From Cellulosimicrobium cellulans (GTDB taxonomy: Bacteria > Actinomycetota > Actinomycetes > Actinomycetales > Cellulomonadaceae), in contig NZ_JAMXST010000003.1 in the NCBI RefSeq assembly GCF_024124905.1, forward strand, positions 558,001 through 622,000: a stretch of DNA of 64,000 nucleotides, read 5' to 3'. The notes beneath the pieces were generated by a model that saw nothing but the letters and a program-made list of their open reading frames with translations, ran no database searches and had not been told where the DNA came from. Of the stretch, positions 51,014-60,545 are shown one piece after another (the first letter of the stretch is position 1; each line of letters opens with the position of its first letter). The translations under genes were made by a program, and so were the position numbers.

Positions 51014-52443
51014 CGGGCGCCCGCCGCGCGGGCGGTGCGACGGCCCCGCGGCCCGGGCGGCTCCTCGGGCGGGTGCGCCGCGCGCTCCCGGGCGCGGCAC
51101 TGCGCCAGGTGCTGGGCGTCGCGGTGCCGGTGACCGCGCAGACGATCTTCTTCTCCAGCAAGGGGATCGTCGACGCGGCGATGCTCGGGTCGCAGTCCGA
51201 GGTGGACGTCGCGGCGATCGGTCTCGCCGCGCGGGCCATGTTCGTCGCGTCGATGTTCGTCGTCGGGCTGTCCGTGGGCGCCGCCCAGCTCGGCGCGCAG
51301 ATCTGGGGCGGCGACGGGCCGGGACGGGACGCGGCGTTCCGCCGGACTGTGTGGCTCGGGTGGGTGGTCTCGACCGCGGCGGGCTCGCTGGTGACCGTCC
51401 TGTTCCTCGCGTTCCCGCGCGAGGTCATGGCGCTGGGGACGGACTCCCCGGAGGTCGCCGAGCGGGGTGCGGGGTTCCTGCGACTCGTGAGCGCGACGTA
51501 CGTGCTCCTCGCGTACACCACGAGCATCAGCGCCGGGCTGCGCGTTATGGGCCGGGCGTCCGTCGGGATGCTGTACGCGGGCCTCGGGGTGCTGCTGAAC
51601 GTCGGCCTCAACGCCGTGCTCATCTCCGGGCTCTGGGGGTTCCCGGCCCTGGGCATCACCGGGGCGGCGTACGGGACGCTGGTGAGCGCGTGCGTCGAGA
51701 CCCTGCTGCTCGCCCTGCACCTGCGCTGGGGGCGGCGCCTGCTGGGCGCGTTCCCGCGCGCGGACCTCGCCGGGATCCGGCGTGACGACGTGCACGCCCT
51801 CGTCCGGCTCGCGGTCCCCGCCGCGGTCAACAGCACCCTCTGGGCGCTGGGTGTCTTCGCGTTCTACGCGATCGTCGGGGGGATGGGCGTCCACAGCGCG
51901 ACGGCGCTCGCGATCCTCTCGCCCGTCGAGTCCCTGTCGCTGGCGTTCTCCGTGGGACTCGCGAACGGGACCGCGGTCCTGCTGGGCGCGCGCCTCGGGG
52001 CCGGCGCGTTCGACGAGGCGTACGCGCTCGCCCGGTCGCTGGTCCTCGTGAGTGCCGTCGCCGGAGCGGTCACGGGTCTCGGGGTGTGGCTGCTCGAACG
52101 CCCGGTCCTCGGCCTCTTCCCGGGGGTGTCGCCGGAGAGCCTGGCTCTCACGGGCGAGCTCTTCGACGTCATGGTCGTCGGGTTCGTCCTCAAGAGCGTC
52201 GCGATGACGCTCGTTATGGGCGTCCTGCGATCGGGCGGCGAGGCGCGGTTCTGTCTCCTCCTGGACGTCGTGGCGCAGTGGGTGCTGCTCCTGCCTCTCG
52301 CCGCGCTCCTGCGGTTCGTCGTGGACGCGGAGCCCGTCCACGTGTTCGCGCTCCTCCTCATCGAGGAGACGTTCCGGATCGTCGTCGCGGTGCGCCGCGT
52401 GCGGTCCCGGCGGTGGGTCGTGTCGCTCGTGCCGGCGGCATGA
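51010..52443 (+). CDS. MATE family exporter
   Basis: A 477-residue multidrug/toxic-compound exporter with twelve helices. VAVPVTAQTIFFSSKGIVDAAMLG opens helix 1, with the second half starting VRLAVPAAVNSTLWALGVFAFYA. It starts by GTGA overlap with the acyltransferase. With the two upstream enzymes it forms what looks like a make-modify-export set for a small glycosylated compound; the aglycone enzyme is missing, so the product may be a sugar or an intake from elsewhere. Confidence 0.9.
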   Translation: MTGARRAGGATAPRPGRLLGRVRRALPGAALRQVLGVAVPVTAQTIFFSSKGIVDAAMLGSQSEVDVAAIGLAARAMFVASMFVVGLSVGAAQLGAQIWGGDGPGRDAAFRRTVWLGWVVSTAAGSLVTVLFLAFPREVMALGTDSPEVAERGAGFLRLVSATYVLLAYTTSISAGLRVMGRASVGMLYAGLGVLLNVGLNAVLISGLWGFPALGITGAAYGTLVSACVETLLLALHLRWGRRLLGAFPRADLAGIRRDDVHALVRLAVPAAVNSTLWALGVFAFYAIVGGMGVHSATALAILSPVESLSLAFSVGLANGTAVLLGARLGAGAFDEAYALARSLVLVSAVAGAVTGLGVWLLERPVLGLFPGVSPESLALTGELFDVMVVGFVLKSVAMTLVMGVLRSGGEARFCLLLDVVAQWVLLLPLAALLRFVVDAEPVHVFALLLIEETFRIVVAVRRVRSRRWVVSLVPAA

Positions 52444-52558
52444 GCCGCCGGTGCCGGAGGGGGCGGGGCGGGCCGGTCGGGAGCGTCCGGCCGTCCGACG
52501 ACGGACCGGGTGACGCGGTGGGTGCCGGGCGGGCAGGATCGGGCGGGGGAGGAACGGC

Positions 52559-53431
52559 ATGAACAGGACCGAGCGGCTCTACGCGCTCGCCGAGGAGCTG
52601 CGCCGTGCGGGGCGCACGGGCACGACGGGCCCGCGCCTCGCGGCGGCGCTCGAGGTGAGCGAGCGGACGATCAAGCGCGACGTCGCCGCGCTGCAGCAGG
52701 CGGGGCTGACGATCTGGGCGCAGGCGGGACCCGGGGGCGGCTACGTGCTCGACCCGAGCGCGTCCCTGCCGCCGGTGAACTTCACGCCCGGCCAGGCCGT
52801 CGCCGTCGCGGTCGCGCTCGCGACGCTCCCGCCGGGCAGCCCGTTCGCGGTCGACGCGCTCGCCGCGCGGGGCAAGGTGTGGGACGCGCTCGCGGCCGGC
52901 GACCGGGCGCGGGCCGAGGCGCTCGCCGCGCGCGTGTGGGTGCGGCACGACGCGGGCTCCGCGCCGCTCGAGCCCTCCGCATCGGCGGTGGGCGGAGGCT
53001 CCGGCACGACGGCGTTCCCGCCCGACGCCGCACCGCGAGCCGGTGCGTCGCCGGGTCGTGTCGCCCGGGCCGGTGACGACGCCGCGTCGCACGGCGCGGA
53101 CGGCGGCGGGGACGTCGTCGGGCGCGCCCGCTCGCACCTCGGGGTGCTGCGCGCGGTCGAGCAGGCGCTGGCCGGGTCGCGCGTGCTCGCGATCCGCTAC
53201 CGGGACGGCCGCGGCGCGACCTCGGCGCGCCGGGTCGAGCCCGTGCTGCTCGCGCACACCGACGGTCGCTGGTACCTCGTCGCGTGGTGCCGGTCGCGCG
53301 AGGCGATCCGCTGGTTCCGGCTGTCGCGCGTCGAGCGCGCGGACCTCACCGCCCAGACGTACGCGCCCCGCCCGGTCGAGGACGTCGGCGAGCCGCCCGC
53401 CGGCGCGGCGGCGGTCTACGACCCTGCCTGA
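52559..53431 (+). CDS. YafY-type HTH/WYL transcriptional regulator
   Basis: A 290-residue regulator. The N-terminal HTH is RLYALAEELRRAGRTGTTGPRLAAALEVSERTIKRDVAAL (in pieces), the second block GGGYVLDPSASLPPVNFTPGQAVAV, then the WYL-type domain with HTDGRWYLVAWCRSREAIRWFRLSRVE. The W-Y-L and Arg residues that bind ligand are present. The middle (about 135-190) is a low-complexity Ala/Gly stretch. The ATG has GGGGGAGGAA upstream. Targets unknown; the downstream VOC gene faces it. Confidence 0.9.
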   Translation: MNRTERLYALAEELRRAGRTGTTGPRLAAALEVSERTIKRDVAALQQAGLTIWAQAGPGGGYVLDPSASLPPVNFTPGQAVAVAVALATLPPGSPFAVDALAARGKVWDALAAGDRARAEALAARVWVRHDAGSAPLEPSASAVGGGSGTTAFPPDAAPRAGASPGRVARAGDDAASHGADGGGDVVGRARSHLGVLRAVEQALAGSRVLAIRYRDGRGATSARRVEPVLLAHTDGRWYLVAWCRSREAIRWFRLSRVERADLTAQTYAPRPVEDVGEPPAGAAAVYDPA

Positions 53432-53464
53432 CCCCGACCGCGGACGCCGCTCGGCGGTGGGCCG

Positions 53465-53830
53465 TCAGTCCCCGCGCAGGACGCAGAACTCGTTGCCCTC
53501 CACGTCGGCCAGGACGACGAACGTCTCCTGCTCGCTCTGGCCGACGTCGACGCGGCGCGCGCCGAGCCCTTCCAGCCGTGCGACGTCGGCCGCCTGGGTG
53601 GACGACGAGAAGTCGAGGTGCACGCGGTTCTTCACCGCCTTGCCCTCGGGGACCCGCTGGAAGACGAGGCTCGGCGGCCCGAGGACCGTCTCGCCGTCGC
53701 GTGGGTAGAGCACGGCCTCGCCGTGCGGTCCGGTCTCGCGCCCCGTCCAGCCGAGCGCGGCCTGCCAGAAGTCCGCCACGACGGCGGGGTCGGCGCAGTC
53801 GACCACGGCGCCGCTGAAGGTGAGTGTCAT
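53465..53830 (-). CDS. VOC (glyoxalase-like) protein
   Basis: A 121-residue vicinal-oxygen-chelate fold protein. FSGAVVDCADPAVVADFWQAALGW, VHLDFSSSTQAADVARLEGLGA and FVVLADVEGNEFCVLRG are the paired beta-alpha-beta blocks; the C-terminal E-F-C-V-L ends as in glyoxalase-like enzymes of the actinobacterial DUF-type. Substrate unknown. The ATG is at 53830. It is convergent with the WYL gene. Confidence 0.88.
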   Translation of the reverse strand: MTLTFSGAVVDCADPAVVADFWQAALGWTGRETGPHGEAVLYPRDGETVLGPPSLVFQRVPEGKAVKNRVHLDFSSSTQAADVARLEGLGARRVDVGQSEQETFVVLADVEGNEFCVLRGD

Positions 53831-53889
53831 GCCGCCAGTGTGACGTGCGCCACCCACAGGGCCATCGTGTCGACCCGACGGGTGCGGCG

Positions 53890-54594
53890 TCAGGCCGCCT
53901 CGGGATCCGGCTCGACGAGGCGGCCGACGAGCGCGGGCAGCCAGTCCGCGGCCTGCGCGCGCCGCACGGCGTCCTCGCCGTCGGGGCTGAGGAACGCGTC
54001 CCTCGCCGCGGAGGTGTAGGCGCTGATGAGGACGCGGGTGGCGGCCGGGGCGTCGATCGCGAAGCGCATCCCGACGCTCGTGAGCACGCGCGTGAGGATG
54101 TCCGCGAGCTCCGTACGGAACGACTCCTCCTGGTCCGCGAACCGGGCGGCGACCTGCGGGTCGCGCAGCGCGAGCAGCTCGAGCTCCGCGCTCATGAGGC
54201 ACCACCGGCGCTCGTCGCGCGGGTCGGCCATGACGGCCGCGACGATCGTGGCGATCGCCTCGGGGGCGATGACGCCGTCGCGCACCGGGTCGTCCGGCAG
54301 GTGCTCGACGGCGGCCTCCAGGCTCCGCATCCGCATCCGGATCTCGCGCTCGGTGAGGGCGAGGAACAGCGACTCCTTGGTGTCGAAGTTCGAGTAGAAC
54401 GCGCCGCGCGTGAAGCCCGCCGCCTCGCACACGGCCTCGATCGACGTGCCGTTGATGCCGTGCTCGGCGAACAGCCCGTAGGCGGCGTCGAGCAGGCGCT
54501 CACGGGTGCGCTCGCGGCGGGGGGAGAGGGGGGTCTCGCTCTCCGCGCCGCGGTCGACTCGGGTCGGGTCGAGGTCGGTGGTCACGCCGGACAT
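53890..54594 (-). CDS. TetR family repressor of the MMPL/YhgE operon
   Basis: A 234-residue repressor. The HTH is RERLLDAAYGLFAEHGINGTSIEAVCEAAGFTRGAFYSNFDTKESLFLALTE (in pieces), with a C-terminal ligand domain (RRWCLMSAELELLAL). It is divergent from the MMPL/YhgE pair, with three tandem dyads between, so it should repress both the pair and itself. Ligand unknown, likely a lipid or hydrophobic drug. Confidence 0.92.
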   Translation of the reverse strand: MSGVTTDLDPTRVDRGAESETPLSPRRERTRERLLDAAYGLFAEHGINGTSIEAVCEAAGFTRGAFYSNFDTKESLFLALTEREIRMRMRSLEAAVEHLPDDPVRDGVIAPEAIATIVAAVMADPRDERRWCLMSAELELLALRDPQVAARFADQEESFRTELADILTRVLTSVGMRFAIDAPAATRVLISAYTSAARDAFLSPDGEDAVRRAQAADWLPALVGRLVEPDPEAA

Positions 54595-54636
54595 GCTCCC
54601 ACTGTCGGACGGGCCGTCCGCACCGGGCGGCCTTGC

Positions 54637-54686
54637 GATACATGAGTGTATCCGATACGGTCGCGTATCGGATACAGCGGCGTATC
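54637..54686. promoter_or_regulatory. Triple tandem operator GATAC-N6-GTATC
   Basis: Three copies of GATAC-N6-GTATC start at 54637, 54654 and 54671, an exact 17-bp period, with spacers atgagt, ggtcgc and agcggc. It lies between tetR and the MMPL start and is the likely TetR site cluster. The central repeat pair gives a larger palindrome at 54647-54676. Confidence 0.88.
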
Positions 54687-54722
54687 CTGAAATCCGTCTG
54701 CACTCTCCTCGGGAGGCCGCTC

Positions 54723-57700
54723 GTGTCCTCAGCGCTGTACTCGCTCGGCCGCTGGGCGGTCGGGGCGCGCCGGCTCGTCCTCGCCGCGTGGCTCGGGATC
54801 CTCGTCCTCGCGGGCGCGCTCGCCGGCCTCGTCGGCCAGGGGCTCGACGACGAGGTGACCATCCCCGGCACCGAGTCCCAGGCCGCGCTCGACCGCCTGG
54901 CGGCGACGTTCCCGCAGGTCAGCGGCGCCTCCGCGCAGGTCGTCGTCGTCGCCCCCGACGGCTCGACCATCGAGGACGACGCGGTCCGCGGCCCCGTCGC
55001 GGACGCGGTGGCCGCGCTCGGCGACGTGGACGGCGTCGCCGCCGTGACGTCGCCCTACGACGACACCATGACCGCGTCGATCAGCGACGACGGCGTCGCG
55101 ACGCTCATGACGGTCCAGCTCGACGAGAGCCAGAGCGAGGTCACCGACACCACGAAGGATGCGCTCGGTGACGTCGTCGACGACCTCGCCGCGGCCCTGC
55201 CCGACGGCGCGCAGGCCGCGCTCGGCGGCCAGCTCTTCAGCACCGAGTTCCCGACCCTCACCGTCACCGAGGCGCTCGGCCTCCTCGTCGCGCTCGTCGT
55301 GCTCGTCCTCACGTTCGGCTCGTTCGTCGCGGCCGGGCTGCCGCTCCTCAACGCCGTCGTCGGGGTCGGCGTGAGCATGGGGTTGCTGTTCGCCGCGACC
55401 GCCGTCGCGCAGATCAACTCCACGACCCCGATGCTCGCCGTCATGCTCGGCCTCGCCGTCGGCATCGACTACGCGCTCTTCATCGTGTCCCGGCACCGCG
55501 ACGAGCTCGCCGCCGGGCTGAGCGTCGAGGAGGCCGCCGCCCGCTCCGTCGCGACCGCCGGCTCCGCGGTCATCTTCGCCGGCCTCACCGTGATGATCGC
55601 GCTCGTCGGCCTCGGCGTCGCCGGCATCCCGTTCCTCACCGTCATGGGCGTCGCCGCCGCCGTCGGCGTCGGCCTCGCGGTCCTCGTGTCGATCACGCTC
55701 CTCCCCGCGATGCTGGGCTTCGCCGGCGAGCGGCTCCGCCCGAAGGCTCCGCGCCGTCGTGGGCGTGGGCGACGGCGTGCGGGTGCGGCGTCGTCGGACC
55801 TCGACGAGACGACGAGGCGACGGACCGGACGAGCGGCGGGGGCGGGCTCGGATGCGACAGGGCGTCAAGCCGCGCTCGTGAACCCCCGCCCGGAAGACCA
55901 GGGTGACGGCGCGGCAGCCCCGAGCACCGAGGGCGCCCCCGCCGCGGACCCCACCCGGGACGTCTCCGACCCGACCACGACCGCGCACCGCAACCGGTTC
56001 TTCGCCGGGTGGGTGCGGACCGTCACGCGGGTCCCGCTGCTGACGATCGGTCTCGTCGTGGCGGCGATCGTGCTGCTGACGCTGCCGGCGCGGGACCTGC
56101 AGCTCGCGCTGCCCGACGCGGGGACGCTGCCCGAGGACAACCAGGCGCGCGTCACGTACGACCTGGTGTCCGAGCACTTCGGGCCCGGCTTCAACGGGCC
56201 GCTCATTGTCACCGGGACGATCGTCACGTCGACGGACCCGGTGGGGCTCATGGACGACCTGGGCGACGAGATCGCGGGCCTGCCGGGCGTCGCGGACGTG
56301 CCGCTCTCCACGCCCAACCTCACCGCGGACACGGGCATCGTCCAGGTCGTGCCGACGGGCGCGCCGGACTCGGAGGAGACCAAGGACCTCGTCACGGAGA
56401 TCCGCGCGCAGCACGACCACTTCCTCGACGAGTACGGCGTGGACCTCGCGGTCACGGGCTTCACGGCGGTGGGGATCGACGTGTCCGCCAAGCTCGGGGC
56501 GGCGTTGCTGCCGTTCGCGTTCGTCGTCGTGGGCCTGTCGCTCGTGCTGCTGACCATGGTGTTCCGGTCGATCGCGGTGCCGATCAAGGCGACGCTCGGC
56601 TACCTGTTCTCGGTCGGCGCGGCGTTCGGCGTCGTGACGCTCGTGTTCGAGCACGGGTTGCTCGCCGACGCGCTGCACGTGACACGGCTCGGGCCCGTCA
56701 TCTCGTTCATGCCGATCGTCCTCATGGGCGTGCTGTTCGGCCTCGCGATGGACTACGAGGTGTTCCTCGTCGCGCGCATCCGGGAGGACTACGTCCACTC
56801 CGGGAAGGCGCGGCGCTCGATCTTCACGGGGTTCCAGGCGTCGGCGAAGGTCGTCACCGCGGCCGCCGTCATCATGTTCGCCGTGTTCGTCGCGTTCGTG
56901 CCCGAGGGCGACATGAGCCTCAAGCCCATCGCGCTCGGGCTCGCGGTCGGCGTCCTCGTCGACGCGTTCGTCGTGCGCATGACGCTTGTGCCGGCCGTGC
57001 TCGCGATGCTCGGCGACAAGGCGTGGTGGATGCCGCGCTGGCTCGACCGCGTGCTCCCCTCGTTCGACGTCGAGGGCGAGGGGCTGTCCAAGGAGCTCGC
57101 GCTCGCGGACTGGCCGGAGCCCGGCAGCACGGACGCCGTCGTCGCGCACGACCTCGTGGTCGCCGGGGCGCACGGCCCCCTCGCGGAGCCGGTCACGGTC
57201 CGCGTGCCCGACGGCGGGTCGCTCGTCGTGCACGGGACGTCGCCCGCGGCGGTGTCCGGCGTCGTGCTGGCGCTCGCCGGGCGGCTCAGGCCGGCCGCCG
57301 GGGCCCTCAAGGTGACGGGCCTCGTCCTGCCCGAGCGCGCGCTGAGCGTGCGTCGCCGCGTCGCGCTCGTCGACCTCGCGGCCGACGTCGCGGCCCTGCC
57401 CGGCGACGCTCCCGCGCCCGCCGCGCACCGCGTGCCCGCGGCGTCGAGCGTCGCCGCGCTGCTGCGCGAGGGCCCGCGGCTGCTCGCCGTCGTGGGGACC
57501 GACGCCGTCACGTCGCCCGCGGAGCGGGCGGCGCTGGCCGACGTGCTCGGGCAGGCCACCGCGAGCGGCACGGCGGTCGTCCTGGGTGCCGTCGGACCCG
57601 CGCCCACGGACCTCGCCCCGCCCAGGACGCAGGTGCTCGACCTGCACGCTCCCGACCCCGCCCCCACGGTGCCCGCCCCCACCGACCCGGCGTCCGTCGT

Positions 57701-57731
57701 CGGCCCGCGCACCGAGGAGGTGCCCGCATGA
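54723..57731 (+). CDS. MMPL transporter with C-terminal degenerate ABC-ATPase-like domain
   Basis: A 1002-residue RND/MMPL-superfamily exporter. Two sets of helices each follow a periplasmic-type loop; MLGLAVGIDYALFIVSRHRDEL and FGLAMDYEVFLVARIREDYVHSG are the paired family motifs. A 90-residue Arg-rich cytoplasmic linker lies at about 345-430. Beyond about residue 800 is an extra domain like an ABC nucleotide-binding domain (VVAHDLVVAGAHGPLAEPVTV, RLRPAAGALKVTGL), but its P-loop reads GTSPAAVSGV with no Lys, so it cannot bind ATP in the usual way. The GTG start has GGGAGG upstream. It overlaps the YhgE gene by ATGA. Confidence 0.9.
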   Translation: MSSALYSLGRWAVGARRLVLAAWLGILVLAGALAGLVGQGLDDEVTIPGTESQAALDRLAATFPQVSGASAQVVVVAPDGSTIEDDAVRGPVADAVAALGDVDGVAAVTSPYDDTMTASISDDGVATLMTVQLDESQSEVTDTTKDALGDVVDDLAAALPDGAQAALGGQLFSTEFPTLTVTEALGLLVALVVLVLTFGSFVAAGLPLLNAVVGVGVSMGLLFAATAVAQINSTTPMLAVMLGLAVGIDYALFIVSRHRDELAAGLSVEEAAARSVATAGSAVIFAGLTVMIALVGLGVAGIPFLTVMGVAAAVGVGLAVLVSITLLPAMLGFAGERLRPKAPRRRGRGRRRAGAASSDLDETTRRRTGRAAGAGSDATGRQAALVNPRPEDQGDGAAAPSTEGAPAADPTRDVSDPTTTAHRNRFFAGWVRTVTRVPLLTIGLVVAAIVLLTLPARDLQLALPDAGTLPEDNQARVTYDLVSEHFGPGFNGPLIVTGTIVTSTDPVGLMDDLGDEIAGLPGVADVPLSTPNLTADTGIVQVVPTGAPDSEETKDLVTEIRAQHDHFLDEYGVDLAVTGFTAVGIDVSAKLGAALLPFAFVVVGLSLVLLTMVFRSIAVPIKATLGYLFSVGAAFGVVTLVFEHGLLADALHVTRLGPVISFMPIVLMGVLFGLAMDYEVFLVARIREDYVHSGKARRSIFTGFQASAKVVTAAAVIMFAVFVAFVPEGDMSLKPIALGLAVGVLVDAFVVRMTLVPAVLAMLGDKAWWMPRWLDRVLPSFDVEGEGLSKELALADWPEPGSTDAVVAHDLVVAGAHGPLAEPVTVRVPDGGSLVVHGTSPAAVSGVVLALAGRLRPAAGALKVTGLVLPERALSVRRRVALVDLAADVAALPGDAPAPAAHRVPAASSVAALLREGPRLLAVVGTDAVTSPAERAALADVLGQATASGTAVVLGAVGPAPTDLAPPRTQVLDLHAPDPAPTVPAPTDPASVVGPRTEEVPA

Positions 57732-60052
57732 GCGTCTTCCCGCCCGACACGGCGCAGACCGGACCGACCACCCCGGGCGCGCCGGCGCCTGCCCGCGCCC
57801 GGACCCGGGTCGACGCGCGACGCGTGTGGACCGTGGCCGCGGCCGTCGCGCTCCCGCTCGCCGTGCTCGGCCTGCTCCTGTGGGCGCTGTGGAACCCGCA
57901 GGAGCGCCTCGACACCGTGCAGGCGGCGGTCGTCAACCTCGACGAGCCCGTGGAGGTCGACGGCCAGACCGTCCCCCTCGGGCGCCAGCTCACGGCGGGG
58001 CTGGTGAGCGGCGGCGCGGCGTCGACGGACACCGGTCCGGTCGCCGTCCAGCCCGACGCCGGCACGACGAACTACGACTGGGTCGTCACCGACGCCGCCG
58101 ACGCCGCGTCCGGGCTGGCCGACGGCACGTACTCCGCCGTCGTGACCATCCCGGAGGACTTCTCCGCTGCGGCCACGTCGTTCGGCGGCGACGCGTCCGA
58201 CGCGACGCAGGCCACGCTGACGGTCGAGACGGCACCCGGCGGGCGCGTCGTGGACGAGGCGCTCGCGCGCATCGTCACGACCACCGCGACCTCGGTGCTC
58301 GGCACGACGCTGACCGAGAACTACGTCGACGGCGTGCTCGTCGGCTTCACGACCCTGAACGAGCAGCTCGGCGAGGCCGCGGACGGCGCCGACCAGCTCG
58401 CGGACGGCGCGTCCCAGGCGGACGACGGCGCGACGCGGCTCGCGTCCGGCGCGGGCGAGCTCGCGACCGGCGCCGGGGAGCTCGCGTCCGGGGTCGGCGA
58501 GCTCGGCTCGGGCGCCGACCGGCTCGCGTCCGGCGCCGGTGACCTGGCGAGCGGGGCGCAGGGCGTCGCGACGGGATCGAGCCAGGTCGCGGACGGCGTC
58601 GCGCAGTCGTCCACGGGCGCGGGCTCGCTCGCCACCGGCGCGCAGGGGCTGGCCGACGGCGTCGCGGCGGTCTCGACCGGCGTGTCCGACCTCGCGACCG
58701 GGCTCGGCACGCTCGACGCCTCGATCTCTGCCGTTCCCCTTCCCGACGGCGGGTCGACGTCGCTCCCGTCGCTCGGGACCAGCCTCGCGACGGGGTCACG
58801 GGACGTCGCCGGCGGCCTCGCGCAGGTCGTCGCCGGGATCGAGCAGCAGAAGGTCCAGGCGGGGTGCGCGGCGGCCCCGACGTCGCCCGCGTGCGTGGCG
58901 CTCGACCAGCAGCTCGCCGCGCTGCGACCGCTCGCGGTGGGCGCGGCGGAGGTCGCGGCGGGGAACGCCGCCCTCGCCGGGGTGCCGTCGGGCGCGGACG
59001 GGCCCACCGGGCTGTACGCGCTCGCGGCCGGGGTCGACCAGGCCGCGCAGGGCGCGGACCGGCTCGCGACCGGGGCGGCGCAGGCCGCCACCGGCGCGAC
59101 GGGCGTGGCTGGGGGCGCGCGCGACCTCTCGACGGGGCTCGGGCAGCTCGCCGGCGGTGCGGACCAGGTGGCCGACGGCGCCGCCCGGCTCGCCGGAGGC
59201 GCGGGCGCGCTGTCGTCGGGGGCGGACGGCCTCGCGACCGGCGTCGGGGCGCTCGGGACGGGAGCCGACCAGCTCGCCACGGGGACGCAGGAGCTCGCGA
59301 CGGGCGCGGGCGACCTCGCGGGCGGCGTCGCGCAGCTCGCGGACGGGACGAGCGAGCTCGCCCAGGGCCTCGGCGACGCGACGGAGCAGATCCCCTCGTA
59401 CACGGACGCCGAGCGCGAGAACCTCTCCGCGGTCGTCGCGGACCCGGTGGCCGCTCCGGGCGTCGAGGACCTCGGCACCGGGTCGACCGGCCCGCTGTTC
59501 GCCGTCCTCGCCCTGTGGCTCGGCGCGCTCGCGATCTTCGTCGCGTTCCCGCCCGTGCCCGCGAAGCTGCTCGGGTCGACCCGGACCGCGGGGCGGCTCG
59601 CGCTCGCCGCGCTCGCGCTGCCGGCGGGGATCGCCGCCGCGACGGGCCTCGTGGTCGGCGGCGTCCTCGCCGCGGTCGAGGGAGCGAACGTGGGCGGCTG
59701 GGTCGGCCTGCTCGCGGCTGGGGCGCTCGCCTCGGTGGTCTTCGTCGCGCTCAACCAGGCGCTCGCCGCCCTGCTCGGGAACGTGGGGCGGGCGATCAGC
59801 CTGCTCGTCGCGGTCCTGCTCGTCGCGACCGGCATCGTCGCGACCGTCCCGGCCGCGCTCACCGGGCTGCGCGACCTGCTGCCCGTGGGCTCGGCGCTCC
59901 GCCTGCTCACGTCGATCGTCGACCCGGGCGCGGCCGGGGGAGCGGGTGACGCCGTCGCGCTGGTGCTCTGGGGCCTCGCGTCCGTCGCGGTGACGACGCT
60001 CGTCGTCGCCCGCCGCCGGTCGGTCCGCGTCGAGCAGCTGCTCCGGGCCTGA
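57728..60052 (+). CDS. YhgE/Pip-family membrane protein
   Basis: A 774-residue membrane protein partner of the MMPL pump. One N-terminal helix (VWTVAAAVALPLAVLGLLLWAL), then a large outer region whose centre (about 215-560) repeats heptads such as GAGELATGAGELASG and GADQLATGTQELATG, giving a long coiled rod; then about five C-terminal helices from residue about 590. YhgE proteins link membrane transport to the cell surface. Operon with the MMPL gene and control by TetR. The substrate is unknown. Confidence 0.9.
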   Translation: MSVFPPDTAQTGPTTPGAPAPARARTRVDARRVWTVAAAVALPLAVLGLLLWALWNPQERLDTVQAAVVNLDEPVEVDGQTVPLGRQLTAGLVSGGAASTDTGPVAVQPDAGTTNYDWVVTDAADAASGLADGTYSAVVTIPEDFSAAATSFGGDASDATQATLTVETAPGGRVVDEALARIVTTTATSVLGTTLTENYVDGVLVGFTTLNEQLGEAADGADQLADGASQADDGATRLASGAGELATGAGELASGVGELGSGADRLASGAGDLASGAQGVATGSSQVADGVAQSSTGAGSLATGAQGLADGVAAVSTGVSDLATGLGTLDASISAVPLPDGGSTSLPSLGTSLATGSRDVAGGLAQVVAGIEQQKVQAGCAAAPTSPACVALDQQLAALRPLAVGAAEVAAGNAALAGVPSGADGPTGLYALAAGVDQAAQGADRLATGAAQAATGATGVAGGARDLSTGLGQLAGGADQVADGAARLAGGAGALSSGADGLATGVGALGTGADQLATGTQELATGAGDLAGGVAQLADGTSELAQGLGDATEQIPSYTDAERENLSAVVADPVAAPGVEDLGTGSTGPLFAVLALWLGALAIFVAFPPVPAKLLGSTRTAGRLALAALALPAGIAAATGLVVGGVLAAVEGANVGGWVGLLAAGALASVVFVALNQALAALLGNVGRAISLLVAVLLVATGIVATVPAALTGLRDLLPVGSALRLLTSIVDPGAAGGAGDAVALVLWGLASVAVTTLVVARRRSVRVEQLLRA

Positions 60053-60097
60053 GCCGGGTCTGGTGCCGAGTGCCGTGGGCGCGAGAGGATGCCTCGC

Positions 60098-60424
60098 ATG
60101 ACGCACGGGGGCACGGCAGCAGGACGACGGCGGACCGAGCGCGCGGGGCGCCTCGCGAGGGCGCTGGGGGTCGTCGCAGCAGTCGTCGGTACGGCTCTGC
60201 TCGTCGCGTGGGCGAACCGGTGGTACGTCGCGGAGATGTTCGCGCGCTCCGCGGGCGCGCCGGACGGCGCCGACTGGTGGTACGTCTACGACCGCCTGCG
60301 CCAGGCGCACGTGACCCTCGTCGCGGCGGTCGTCGCGCTCGGCGTCGCCGGGCTCCTGTGGGCCGTCGGCCGCCGGGCGAGGAGCCCGCGGCCGGGACCG
60401 GCCGTCGAGGCGCCGGGAGCCTGA
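60098..60424 (+). CDS. Small two-TM membrane protein
   Basis: A 108-residue protein. Two helices (ALGVVAAVVGTALLVAWANR; VTLVAAVVALGVAGLLWAVG) flank a loop with WYVAEMFARSAGAPDGADWW. The ATG at 60098 is preferred: GAGAGG lies 9 bases upstream, whereas an ATG at 60089 adjoins it. Function unknown; no clear family. Confidence 0.68.
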   Translation: MTHGGTAAGRRRTERAGRLARALGVVAAVVGTALLVAWANRWYVAEMFARSAGAPDGADWWYVYDRLRQAHVTLVAAVVALGVAGLLWAVGRRARSPRPGPAVEAPGA

Positions 60425-60545
60425 TCCCGCCGCGTCGCCGTCTGCGTCGGCGTGGCGCGGTGCGGGTGTGGGCGGCGGCCGTCAGACTCGCTCGGCAGGA
60501 CGCGGACGGCGGGAGCCGTCCGTCGGGCGAGGGGACGGTGCACCG

